Below, piece by piece: positions 57,701 through 64,000 of a stretch of 64,000 bases of DNA. The notes beneath the pieces are model-generated. The model was not told the origin of the DNA. It ran no database searches and saw only the letters and a list, made by a program, of their open reading frames with translations. A program made the translations under genes and the position numbers. Every line of letters begins with the position of its first letter. The first letter of the stretch is position 1. Source of the DNA: Clostridia bacterium (GTDB lineage: Bacteria > Bacillota > Clostridia > Oscillospirales > CAG-272); the NCBI GenBank assembly GCA_017622085.1, contig JAGARU010000018.1, forward strand, positions 1 to 64,000, written 5' to 3'.

Positions 57701-57768
57701 CCTGGCTGACGGTCCACAATCCCTACGGCACCTTCATCGCCATCCTGGAGATCCGCTTCTACGCTTGA
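54751..57768 (+). CDS. GH71/GH99-like lipoprotein with PA14 domain (1005 aa)
   Basis: Lipoprotein signal peptide with lipobox VLAAC near residue 27, then an acidic low-complexity linker of DTEA-type repeats (about 30-75). Residues about 130-475 form a TIM-barrel-like domain with GLFYSLWTVG, YYFAMAGVDFLYFDMTNG and RWNEWVAQNF, as in GH71/GH99-like glycan hydrolases. A beta-sandwich follows (about 530-640), then a PA14-type domain (about 760-850: YEFELSYDDGAKLFVDGRLVADGTY) and a final beta domain. Probably degrades or binds polysaccharide on the cell surface. GC-rich. GGAGG precedes the start. Confidence 0.75.
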   Translation: MMRNNLYFKRYLCLLLAVLMLLSVLAACTEQNAPAETASDTEVSPADTDAETQADTEDDTGADTEADTEADTEEETDPPATEPPAVSLDQLTFTPASPEGQVLTEKGHSPQILIHNYNETAIDALGRVLPTSSETGLPKEGKYVGLFYSLWTVGSTCDVDNSKVMAVNPYKPNFGPRWGFCFWSEPETGYHRADDVWQIRRDMYYFAMAGVDFLYFDMTNGYLYEDAMTVFLDTCLQMRAEGQMTPYVVPWCFGSATPGQGDTGKFYELFMTQEKYKDLWFYWEGKPLALIKPLDGGTYPILDDERFDDLLTFRKSWTMPRAQASEGYWSDNNVVNFGYGYGYRDRTTRKYAECIGIGCAGFANFGAGRSGALSAKGYLDAFLETDTMGQGLVFEDAFHQVMEKNPECEVLLISRWNEWVAQNFTDPADRGTDTGFVDQFNAEFSRDIEPMKGGFTDNYFYQMCSIIRRFKGVLPADGVSGAHTMTETDPAVFENWEKVFPVYTDFQNDTTHRDHSDTTGKIQYVNTTGRNDIVESRITADGGSLYVYARAAKELTSYKDGKNWMLLFIDADADKTTGWEGFDFLVNYEVVSDTVTTLCAYKDGIWQEIGTVAYAVKGDRLTVTIPRSLLGLTDKTVKVNFHWMDNVTDIYDLESWFTTGDSAPERRNNYAYEQAIGYTGKGEVILPKREGDTVDGMPALTLSEELLAEMKEGLRVSAYPLPANYPAQPDFRLIDSLLEGSQTVATLTAEGLAYSTNVGLLYEGYIQVPETKSYEFELSYDDGAKLFVDGRLVADGTYDPKAESGVKIAKGSIILSKGYHAIRVEYAEVRGGNPHLSLKGDWALSYSDYGREVVDLPAWTVDISSMSDQKAYKPDGVAAGIYQPYMYLEIGYTAYLGKVDLSKYSRVEIVYTCDGSEITKDRFEAASSLAIGLKNEDSSYGYDRQDNFSGDLAHTDMVFVDRSWALGARTATVDLSSVDYNGDTWLTVHNPYGTFIAILEIRFYA

Positions 57769-57780
57769 TCTCTACCCAAA

Positions 57781-57804
57781 AATGCCCCGCCTCGGCGGGG
57801 CATT
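57781..57804. terminator. Intrinsic terminator
   Basis: AATGCCCCGCC / GGCGGGGCATT with A and T tracts, 12 bases after the lipoprotein stop. Confidence 0.9.
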
Positions 57805-57840
57805 TTGTGTGGATTGAGGGGGAATTGCAGTTTAATAGTG

Positions 57841-57950
57841 AGATACAAGTTACAAGATACAAAGATACAAAGATACAAGATATGTAAAAAACCTTACGGC
57901 GACTCCCGTTTCTATATCTTGTATCTTGTATCTCCGTATCTTGTATCTCT
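57841..57950. repeat. Short tandem AGATACAA units facing an inverted copy
   Basis: Five near-tandem AGATACAA units (57841-57880) face inverted TTGTATCT units (57913-57950) around a 30-base centre, able to form a long hairpin of at least 12 perfect pairs. It is followed by the 22-bp repeat at 57953. The stretch 57805-58008 contains no gene. Confidence 0.6.
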
Positions 57951-57952
57951 TC

Positions 57953-57974
57953 GATAAACCCAAATTTGAAAACC
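57953..57974. repeat. 22-bp repeat, second copy
   Basis: One mismatch to 6257-6278; contains AAACCCAAATTTG. Lies 35 bases upstream of the luxS promoter. Confidence 0.45.
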
Positions 57975-58008
57975 GGCCAAATCGCTGTACCACGGTGCCG
58001 GATTCCCC

Positions 58009-58037
58009 TTGACACGCATTCTTCAATGTGCTATAAT
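58009..58037 (+). promoter_or_regulatory. luxS promoter
   Basis: TTGACA (58009-58014), 17 bp, TATAAT (58032-58037). Confidence 0.85.
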
Positions 58038-58078
58038 GAAATCAAAGAAACAAAGCCCTGTGTCAGAAAGGATACATT

Positions 58079-58555
58079 ATGAAAACCATCGCCAGCTTTA
58101 CCGTCAACCACGACACCCTGAAGGAGGGTATGTACATCTCCCGTATCGACGGAGACGTGGTTACCTACGATATCCGCATGAAGCTGCCCAACGGCGGCGA
58201 CTACCTCCCCACTCCCGCCGCCCACACCATCGAGCATCTCTTCGCCACCTACGCCCGCAACAGCGGATGGTCAGATCAGGTGGTCTACGTCGGTCCCATG
58301 GGCTGTCGGACGGGCTTCTACCTTCTGGTCCGCGACAGCGTGAGCCATGAGAACGCCATAAGGCTCGTGCAGGATTCCTTCGCCTTTATTGCCGCCTACG
58401 AGGGGGAGATCCCCGGCACCGAGCGGTGGCAGTGCGGCAACTACCTGGAGCACGATCTCCCCGAGGCCAAGCGCGCCGCGGCGGAGCTGTGCAAGTACCT
58501 TACGGGCTGGACGGTGGAGAAGCTGTCCTACGACGCGCCCGCTACGGGGGTTTGA
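58079..58555 (+). CDS. luxS: S-ribosylhomocysteine lyase LuxS (158 aa)
   Basis: Metal ligands in HTIEHLFATY (two His) and the Cys in WQCGNYLEHDL, plus GPMGCRTGFYLLV with the catalytic Cys. Length and motif order are typical. LuxS splits S-ribosylhomocysteine into homocysteine and the autoinducer-2 precursor, in the cytosol with Fe2+. A consensus promoter lies upstream and AAAGGAT precedes the start. It stands alone, 43 bp before the esterase lipoprotein gene. Confidence 0.95.
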   Translation: MKTIASFTVNHDTLKEGMYISRIDGDVVTYDIRMKLPNGGDYLPTPAAHTIEHLFATYARNSGWSDQVVYVGPMGCRTGFYLLVRDSVSHENAIRLVQDSFAFIAAYEGEIPGTERWQCGNYLEHDLPEAKRAAAELCKYLTGWTVEKLSYDAPATGV

Positions 58556-58598
58556 TCCTCCGCGTTCCTACCAAATCTGACTTGAAAGGAGCCATCCT

Positions 58599-59801
58599 AT
58601 GAAAACCACCCTCCGCCGCGCCCTCGCCGCTCTGCTCGTCACCGCCTGCCTCCTGCCTCTGGCCGCCTGCAACAGCGGAAATACTCCTGCAGATACCGAG
58701 CAGGGAACCATCGGCGAGACCGTAGCTGACACTACCGAGACTCCCACCGAGGCCGTGACCCTCTCCCCCGAGGAGCAGTTGGCCGCTGACCGCCAGGCCT
58801 ATCTGGATACCGTCACCTACCGCGACTTCGTCCTGACGGGGGTGGAAGCCCCCTACTATATGGGCCGCTGGTTCGACAAGGACATCGACGGCACCCCCCA
58901 CAAGGTCACCCTCACCGACGGTGCGCACCTCTACTTCATGGTGGAGAACGCAACCTCCTTTGACGTGACCTTCACCGTCATCACCACGGGGGAGGAGCCC
59001 TATTTCGCTTACTCCATCGACGGCGGTGAGCCTGTCCGTCAGCACATCACCGAGCCCACCGTCACTCTCCCCGACACCGGACGCCATACCGTCCGCATCA
59101 TCGCCGACGGCATGACCGAGGGAGAAGGGAAGTGGGACAAGGAAAAGGGCTTTGCCATCAAGTCGGTCACTCCCTCCGAGGGCGGCAGCATCATCGGTAT
59201 CAAGCCCACAGAGAAGGCCATCTTCTTCTACGGTGACTCCATCACCGAGGGCATCCGCGCCCTGAACATGAACGCCACCTCCGACGGCAACAGCGCTACC
59301 AATGCCTACTCGTGGCAGTGTGCTGAGGCGTTGGGCGTGACTCCTTATCTCATCGGTTACGGTGCATCCGGCATCATCATGCCCGGTTCCTTCCACACCA
59401 TGCTGAACGCCATTGATTATCTGAGCGACGGCCGTCCTGTAGATGATTCTGTTCAGCCCGACGTGATCGTGGTCAATCATGGCTCCAACGACGTGGGGCA
59501 AAACCGAAAGACCTTTGAGGAACAGCTTACGATCACCCTGAACCGATTGCGGGAAAAATATCCGACGGTCACCATTGTGTATCTCATTCCCTTTGAGCAG
59601 ACTCACGCCCGTGTGATTGCCAACGTCGTCGCGGATATGGAAAACACCCACGTCATTGAAACGAAAAAGTGGGAAATCAGTTACACCGATGGCATCCACC
59701 CCGATGTCGCGGGCGCAAAGTACGCGGGAGAGAAGCTGGCCGAAGAGTTGATGGCCATTTTCGGAGAGGACTATTTCCAAATTCCTGCGGGAAGCAATTG
59801 A
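58599..59801 (+). CDS. SGNH-hydrolase lipoprotein, CE2-like esterase (400 aa)
   Basis: Lipobox LAAC near residue 24, a Thr/Glu-rich linker, a beta-sandwich (about residues 75-200), then an SGNH domain with FFYGDSITEG (Ser), NHGSNDVG (Asn) and DGIHPDVAG (Asp/His). The jelly-roll plus SGNH order fits CE2 acetyl-xylan esterases. It would deacetylate polysaccharide outside the cell, in keeping with the GH99-like lipoprotein nearby. AAAGGAG precedes the start. Confidence 0.85.
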   Translation: MKTTLRRALAALLVTACLLPLAACNSGNTPADTEQGTIGETVADTTETPTEAVTLSPEEQLAADRQAYLDTVTYRDFVLTGVEAPYYMGRWFDKDIDGTPHKVTLTDGAHLYFMVENATSFDVTFTVITTGEEPYFAYSIDGGEPVRQHITEPTVTLPDTGRHTVRIIADGMTEGEGKWDKEKGFAIKSVTPSEGGSIIGIKPTEKAIFFYGDSITEGIRALNMNATSDGNSATNAYSWQCAEALGVTPYLIGYGASGIIMPGSFHTMLNAIDYLSDGRPVDDSVQPDVIVVNHGSNDVGQNRKTFEEQLTITLNRLREKYPTVTIVYLIPFEQTHARVIANVVADMENTHVIETKKWEISYTDGIHPDVAGAKYAGEKLAEELMAIFGEDYFQIPAGSN

Positions 59802-59897
59802 TTTGTCAGAGCTGTATTTCCGTTGTGTTATCAAAACATTGGCGGAAGTGACATGAAAATCGGTGTGAAATAAAAGCATACGCTGAAAAGGTGACCT

Positions 59898-61190
59898 ATG
59901 AAGGTTTTGTTGATAAGCCATAATCCCCTCAGCACGTATAACGGCATGGGAAAGACCATGATGTCCTTGTTTTCTTCCTTCGATAAGGCCGAGCTTTGCC
60001 AGCTGTATATTTATCCGACGGTGCCTGATACGGATATGTGCGGATCTTATTACAGGATCACGGACAAGGACGTGCTCCGCTTTTATCCGTCGTTTCGGGT
60101 GCGTGGAAAAGAGCTCTATCCGGATCTTTCGATGCATCAAGTGTTTGAAAACAGCGAGGATGAACCCGTATACCGAAGTCCGAAAAACAAAAAAAGCTCC
60201 CGCATTCTCGCGCGGGATCTCATGTGGAAGTTGGCCAAATGGTACAACCGTGATCTCGAGGATTGGTTGCGCCGCGAAGCCCCGACCGTGATCTGGGTAG
60301 CGCCGGGGATTTCGGGATTTTTATATGATATCGCGCTGAAAATATCGAGGAAATTTTCTTTGCCCATCGTGACGTATATTTGCGACGACTATTATTTTAC
60401 GCCTGCACCGAAGGAATTGTGGGGACGTGCTCGCTGTGCGCTTCTCCGAAGGAAGATCCGCAAGCTGATGCAGAGCACGAGCCGTTTGGTTGTCATATCT
60501 CCCGAATTGAAAGAAGCATACGAATCGGTCTTTTCTCTGCCTGCCGACGTGATCATGACGGGAAGTACCCTTTCCTGGGTTGGCGGCAATGCCCTCAAAA
60601 GCAAGTCGGCAAGCATCTCGTTTTTCGGGAATATACGTTGTGACCGATACAGATCCTTGGCGGACGTCGGGCGGGCTTTGGACGAGATCAACCGTGAAAA
60701 GACAACGGCGTATCGTTTGAAAATTTACTCCGAAGAAAAGAATGCGGAGATCCTTTCGGCCTTTGATGGGATCGGATCAATCGAGCTTTGCGACTTTTTG
60801 ACGGGGGATGCGTTTGATCGGGCGATATCCTGCGCGGACTATCTCTTGCACGTCGAGACGTTCGATGAAGGAAGCATTGCCGCTGTCAGATATTCCGTTT
60901 CCACGAAAATTGCGGACAGTCTGGCATCGGGGGTTCCGCTCATTGCCTACGGGCCTTCGCAAATTGCATCCATGCAACACCTGATCAGGAATCGGTGCGC
61001 GCTGACCGTTCTCCAACCTGCGGAGCTGAAATCCAAGCTGCTTTCTATATTGGTAGACCCTAAAGCGGGGGAAGCAGTTGTCAAAAACGCCTTGGCTGTG
61101 GCACAAAGGGATCATTGTGCGCAGAGAAACAGCGAAAAAATGAGAGATGCTTTGAAAAATGCAGAGCAAAAAGGAGGTGGATGTGCATGA
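59898..61190 (+). CDS. Glycosyltransferase, GT4-like (430 aa)
   Basis: A GT-B fold pattern: N-terminal KVLLISHNPLSTYNGMGKTMMSLF, a central Rossmann half, and C-terminal SISFFGNIRCDRYRSL with TKIADSLASGVPLIAYGPS, where GT4 enzymes hold the nucleotide sugar. The usual E-x7-E is not clean. No membrane segments. It likely adds sugars to a surface glycan; donor and acceptor are unknown. It overlaps a 38-residue membrane protein by 4 bases. AAAAGGTG precedes the start. Composition is less GC-rich than the genes before it. Confidence 0.8.
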   Translation: MKVLLISHNPLSTYNGMGKTMMSLFSSFDKAELCQLYIYPTVPDTDMCGSYYRITDKDVLRFYPSFRVRGKELYPDLSMHQVFENSEDEPVYRSPKNKKSSRILARDLMWKLAKWYNRDLEDWLRREAPTVIWVAPGISGFLYDIALKISRKFSLPIVTYICDDYYFTPAPKELWGRARCALLRRKIRKLMQSTSRLVVISPELKEAYESVFSLPADVIMTGSTLSWVGGNALKSKSASISFFGNIRCDRYRSLADVGRALDEINREKTTAYRLKIYSEEKNAEILSAFDGIGSIELCDFLTGDAFDRAISCADYLLHVETFDEGSIAAVRYSVSTKIADSLASGVPLIAYGPSQIASMQHLIRNRCALTVLQPAELKSKLLSILVDPKAGEAVVKNALAVAQRDHCAQRNSEKMRDALKNAEQKGGGCA

Positions 61191-61303
61191 CATCGGCTGA
61201 AATGTTGTTGATTGCATTGGTTCCTCTCGGCGCGGGGATCGTTGCCGCGCTGGCGTACTATTTTATAGGGTTGGCTATCACCAAAAAGAAGAAGCGGAAA
61301 TAA
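61187..61303 (+). CDS. Single-pass membrane micropeptide (38 aa)
   Basis: Starts within the glycosyltransferase stop (ATGA) with AAGGAGG 8-9 bases before. The sequence is one hydrophobic helix (about residues 6-30, LLIALVPLGAGIVAALAYYF) followed by TKKKKRK, an inside-out anchor. Shared operon suggests it anchors or regulates the glycosyltransferase (inference). A perfect terminator follows. Confidence 0.65.
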   Translation: MTSAEMLLIALVPLGAGIVAALAYYFIGLAITKKKKRK

Positions 61304-61304
61304 A

Positions 61305-61336
61305 GAAAGCCCGACGGCGCGCCGTCGGGCTTTCTC
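61305..61336. terminator. Bidirectional terminator
   Basis: GAAAGCCCGACGGC / GCCGTCGGGCTTTC, a perfect 14-bp stem between convergent genes. Confidence 0.9.
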
Positions 61337-61343
61337 GCGTATA

Positions 61344-62123
61344 TTACTTTTTTTGCTGCTTGCACCAGATCTCCATGACCACTCCGTGGGGCAGGAGCTT
61401 GGTCAGAAGCACCTGTGCGCGGATGGAGGCACCGCATACCGACACATCCTTGCCCTTCTTCATGTCGGAGAGGGCACGGGCCACCACTTCCTCGGGAGAG
61501 AAGTAGCGGTTATAATAGGTGATGGTATCGTCGATCACGGCACGCTCAAAAAAGTCAGTGCGCACCCAGCCGGGAGAGACCGCCATGCAGCGGATACCGC
61601 GGCCTTGCTTTTTCAGCTCCACGTTCAAGGCGCGGGAAAAGCTCAGAACGAAGGCTTTACTGGCGCCGTAAACGTTGATATAGGGCACAGGCTGGAAGGA
61701 GGACAGCGAACCCAGCTGATAGATCTCGCCCCCCTCCTGCATATAGGGCAGGGTCATGTGGGTCATGGCCACCAGCGCCTTGTCGTTGAGGTCGATCATG
61801 GCCAGTTGATCCTCCAAGGGAAGCTCGGTAAAGGCCTTGAATTTGCCAAAGCCTGCGGCGTTGACCAGCACCTTGACGTCGGGGGCTTCCTCGGCCAGCA
61901 TTTTTTTATAGACACTCAGATCCTTCTTTTTGGAGAGATCCAGCGCGATGGGACGGATCTCGGCGCGGGTCAGACCGATCAGAGATTCCAGACGGTCGAG
62001 ACGGCGGGCAATGACCCAGATCTCATCAAATTTCTGTTGCTTGTCAAGCTCGGTGACGAACACGCGCCCCATACCGGAGGACGCGCCCGTGATAACGGCA
62101 ATTTTTTTGGTTTCTGCGCTCAT
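61344..62123 (-). CDS. Short-chain dehydrogenase/reductase (259 aa)
   Basis: Classical SDR: cofactor motif TGASSGMGRVF, VNAAGFGK (NNAG variant), Ser in LGSLSSF, Tyr and Lys in YGASKAF, and SPGWVRTDF. An oxidoreductase using NAD(P)H with an unknown substrate. ATG 62123 has GAGGGAAC before it; ATG 62135, which overlaps the upstream stop, is an alternative. Follows the Lys-rich gene in one operon. Confidence 0.9.
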   Translation of the reverse strand: MSAETKKIAVITGASSGMGRVFVTELDKQQKFDEIWVIARRLDRLESLIGLTRAEIRPIALDLSKKKDLSVYKKMLAEEAPDVKVLVNAAGFGKFKAFTELPLEDQLAMIDLNDKALVAMTHMTLPYMQEGGEIYQLGSLSSFQPVPYINVYGASKAFVLSFSRALNVELKKQGRGIRCMAVSPGWVRTDFFERAVIDDTITYYNRYFSPEEVVARALSDMKKGKDVSVCGASIRAQVLLTKLLPHGVVMEIWCKQQKK

Positions 62124-62131
62124 AAGTTCCC

Positions 62132-62596
62132 TCATTTCTTTTTCTTGACCTTGTAGGCCTTGTGCTTTTTGGCCATCGGTGCTTTCTTCAGCTTGTCGGC
62201 CTTCATGAGCTTGATGAGTCCGGTTTTCTTATTCAATTTACCGCCCTTCTTTTTGAGCTTTTTGGCGGCTTTTTTGGCTTTCTTTTTTTCGTTCTTTTTC
62301 TTTTGGCGGCGAGCCTTGGCAAAGCGGGAAACGAGCGCGGCATACGTATCCAAGCCCGAGTCATGCAGGGTCACGTCATGCTCTCCGCTTTCTGCCGTGC
62401 CCAGCGCTTCCTGCACAGCGGCACGTGCGGCGGCCTCGGCAGCCCCTTCCGTGATCTTTTTGCCTGTGGAGCTGACGGTTTTGCGGTAGTCCTTATCCTT
62501 CATGACGGCTTTGACGAGGCGCCCCGTGACCTTCTTTTGCTCCTTGGGGGTCAGCCCCGCCACGGTGACGATGATCTTTTTATCTTTGTTTGACAT
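62132..62596 (-). CDS. Lys-rich basic protein (154 aa)
   Basis: Start at 62596 after AAGGAG. The first about 40 residues form a small folded region (IIVTVAGLTPKEQKKVTGRLVKAVMKD), followed by an Ala-rich helix and a 60-residue tail that is almost all Lys/Ala (KKKNEKKKAKKAAKKLKKKG). No family recognised. The tail resembles nucleic-acid-binding tails of ribosome- or nucleoid-associated proteins; function not known. It lies between the protease and the SDR genes on the minus strand. Confidence 0.6.
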   Translation of the reverse strand: MSNKDKKIIVTVAGLTPKEQKKVTGRLVKAVMKDKDYRKTVSSTGKKITEGAAEAAARAAVQEALGTAESGEHDVTLHDSGLDTYAALVSRFAKARRQKKKNEKKKAKKAAKKLKKKGGKLNKKTGLIKLMKADKLKKAPMAKKHKAYKVKKKK

Positions 62597-62654
62597 GATG
62601 TTCTCCTTCGTTTTTCTTTTGGTCACTTCTGAAAGGTTCTGAAAGGGGGACGCT

Positions 62655-64000
62655 TTAAAGCTCTTCGACAGTTTCAAACAGCCCCGATGTGCTGAGCGTA
62701 TCCTTGCCGCCTACGGCGGTGCGGAGCGCGGCGTTTTGGCTGTTCAGCTTGCGAAGCAGGGAAGAAAAGTCTGTAAAGTCCTGCACAGTTGTGCTGAGGA
62801 TGGTATGGATATCCTTGGTAAGATCGTCGGCGGTTTTATGCTTCAGATAGCGCATCACTGCGGCCACGCCTTCGTCGAGAGGGCTTTGCGGGGTGCAGTA
62901 GTTTGAGCCGACGGTGCTGACGATGAGACTTCCCAAGGCGTCCTCATCGGGGAGATGGGTGTCCAGCCAGTTGGGAAGCTGATCGTAAACCGCATAGGTG
63001 TCGGCCATGCGGGGGTCACGGTAGGAGACAAAAGAAACCAACCCGTATGGATAGGCAACGGCAGATGCACCGTAAGCACCGCCACGAGCGCGGATCTCGT
63101 CCCAAAAATAGGTGCTGAAAAGATGAGAGGTGATGACCTGCATCTTGGGAGAATAGTGCGCGTCGGCATCCGAAAGTGCATAGGATGCGGCACAGTAGTT
63201 GACGTTACCGGGGATGGAAAGTGCTTTGTGCGCACGGGGAAGGGGAGAAACGACGGTGGCCGTCGGGGGCGCTTGGGTTGCAAAGGGAAGAGCGGACAGG
63301 GCAGTTTCCCAGATACCGTAGGCTTCGGGACTGCCAATACAATAGCAAAGCGGGGGAACGCTTTCAAAAACGGCAGAGCTGACACGGGTCAGGCCTTCGA
63401 CCAGCGCGTCGGCGTGTTCTGAGAAGCTGTCGGCCAGCTTGGAAAGGTATTCGTAAGCGGGAACACCTGTCAGCTCCCAACGGACAGCACCGCCTGCAGA
63501 AAGGCAAGCCTCGGCCATTTGAACGGCTGTGCTGTTGCCGCGCATCATCATGTGATTTTTAAAGCTCGAGGCGTTGGAGAAGATGCGGCGCAAAAGTGTT
63601 TTGTCAAAGATCAGGTTGGTGATGACCCGATGCAGAAGCGTAGTCGCTTCCTCAAGCTTTTCCTCGGGCGCGTCGATGCGTACCTGCAGATATTGGCGGT
63701 AATCTTTTTCTCCCGTTCCCGTCACGGCCTGTATAAAGCTCCAATCTACGTTGGTCTGCAGCTTTGTCCAAAGGTCGGACAACTCGTTGACAGTATACCC
63801 CGCGGCGGGCAATTCCATGAGTGCGTCCTTGAGACAGCGAACGTATTTGAAGTCCTCAAGCGGCAGAGAGGACAGATCGAACAACCAGCCTGCCAACACC
63901 ATGCCTTCTGCACGGGTCTCGTAAAACAGGGAGGTCACCTCGCCGTTGGCGGTCGACGCGGTTCGCTTGGATACGTCGCGGTTTTGACGGAGATCCGTCA
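62655..64000 (-). CDS. M16C metallopeptidase, PreP-like, C-terminal part (cut by window edge)
   Basis: The frame is open to the right edge, so the N-terminal half with the HxxEH zinc site is outside. The 448 visible residues match the second half of presequence-protease-like M16C enzymes: GIPAYEYLS-type segments (GVPAYEYLSKL), EIRARGGAYGASAV and FVSYRDPRMADTYAVYDQL. The enzyme degrades peptides in a closed chamber and would be cytosolic here. Upstream gene of the minus-strand group with the Lys-rich protein. Confidence 0.85.
   Translation of the reverse strand, partial: TDLRQNRDVSKRTASTANGEVTSLFYETRAEGMVLAGWLFDLSSLPLEDFKYVRCLKDALMELPAAGYTVNELSDLWTKLQTNVDWSFIQAVTGTGEKDYRQYLQVRIDAPEEKLEEATTLLHRVITNLIFDKTLLRRIFSNASSFKNHMMMRGNSTAVQMAEACLSAGGAVRWELTGVPAYEYLSKLADSFSEHADALVEGLTRVSSAVFESVPPLCYCIGSPEAYGIWETALSALPFATQAPPTATVVSPLPRAHKALSIPGNVNYCAASYALSDADAHYSPKMQVITSHLFSTYFWDEIRARGGAYGASAVAYPYGLVSFVSYRDPRMADTYAVYDQLPNWLDTHLPDEDALGSLIVSTVGSNYCTPQSPLDEGVAAVMRYLKHKTADDLTKDIHTILSTTVQDFTDFSSLLRKLNSQNAALRTAVGGKDTLSTSGLFETVEEL

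Noticed and set aside
57841-57950. Possible CRISPR array
   Set aside because: Units are 8-9 bp, nearly adjacent and partly inverted, with no spacers and no cas genes nearby.
58542-60140. A 532-codon minus-strand frame across the esterase and the glycosyltransferase start
   Set aside because: It is antisense to the SGNH esterase, runs into the next gene, and shows no domain.

Overview
The window looks like part of a chromosome from an anaerobic, probably gut-dwelling member of the Bacillota (class Clostridia; Oscillospirales or Christensenellales would fit). The basis is gene content and style: strong GGAGG ribosome sites, TTGACA-17-TATAAT promoters, ATGA-coupled operons, LuxS, DegV-family proteins, paired short chromate transporters, a PreP-like M16 protease, and a MobP3-like relaxase with a Cys-rich VLP-type partner. 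The genus cannot be read from the sequence. Base composition is uneven: about 53.6-64 kb is GC-rich, 16.0-17.4 kb and 52.5-53.1 kb are clearly AT-rich, and the rest is intermediate.

Layout. Bases 1-13.4 kb are chromosomal: a PAS-like gene end, a small Cys-rich protein, a family of small two-helix membrane proteins, a duplicated BcrA-type ABC cassette, a two-component operon, and a sulfur/redox cluster (Crp/Fnr regulator, rhodanese lipoprotein, thioredoxin, CoA-disulfide reductase-rhodanese fusion, divergent rhodanese). The cluster's divergent promoter region holds two matching palindromes. Bases 13.4-17.4 kb hold a 58-residue membrane protein, a GNAT enzyme, a chromate-transporter pair and an AT-rich PIN/TPR gene pair.

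The central result is a split tRNA. The 3' half of a tRNA-Pro(UGG) lies at 17436-17480 and its 5' half at 53440-53480, on the same strand. Joined at a shared 10-bp core they give a perfect 76-nt tRNA. The 36 kb between them therefore reads as one integrated island inserted in the anticodon loop. It has tandem tyrosine recombinases near its right end, matching arm-type repeats inside each end, and a complete second tRNA-Pro 165 bp inside the right junction, downstream of the host tRNA promoter that survived integration. The island has two parts. About 18-41.8 kb is cargo rich in lipid, aldehyde and membrane functions: a TetR-linked regulon, cardiolipin synthase, PlsY, DegV, alarmone synthetase, MacB-like transporter, alcohol and aldehyde dehydrogenases, lysoplasmalogenase, enoate reductase, aconitase X, M28 peptidase, ketopantoate-type reductase and patatin. 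About 42-52.4 kb is the mobility module: relaxase, ribbon-helix-helix partner, excisionase-like and replication-type HTH proteins, two integrases, and a XRE/DUF4180 pair.

The most unusual gene is the first of the mobility module (42165-45104). Its 979-residue product carries motifs of the two-barrel RNA polymerase / cellular RNA-dependent RNA polymerase superfamily, including an NGCDYDSDTM catalytic-loop-like motif. Its role in an integrative element is not known to me and is the best candidate here for an undescribed system. To the right of the island (53.5-64 kb) the chromosome continues with a PfkB kinase, a GH99-like lipoprotein, LuxS, an SGNH esterase lipoprotein, a glycosyltransferase operon, an SDR enzyme, a Lys-rich protein and a partial M16C protease.
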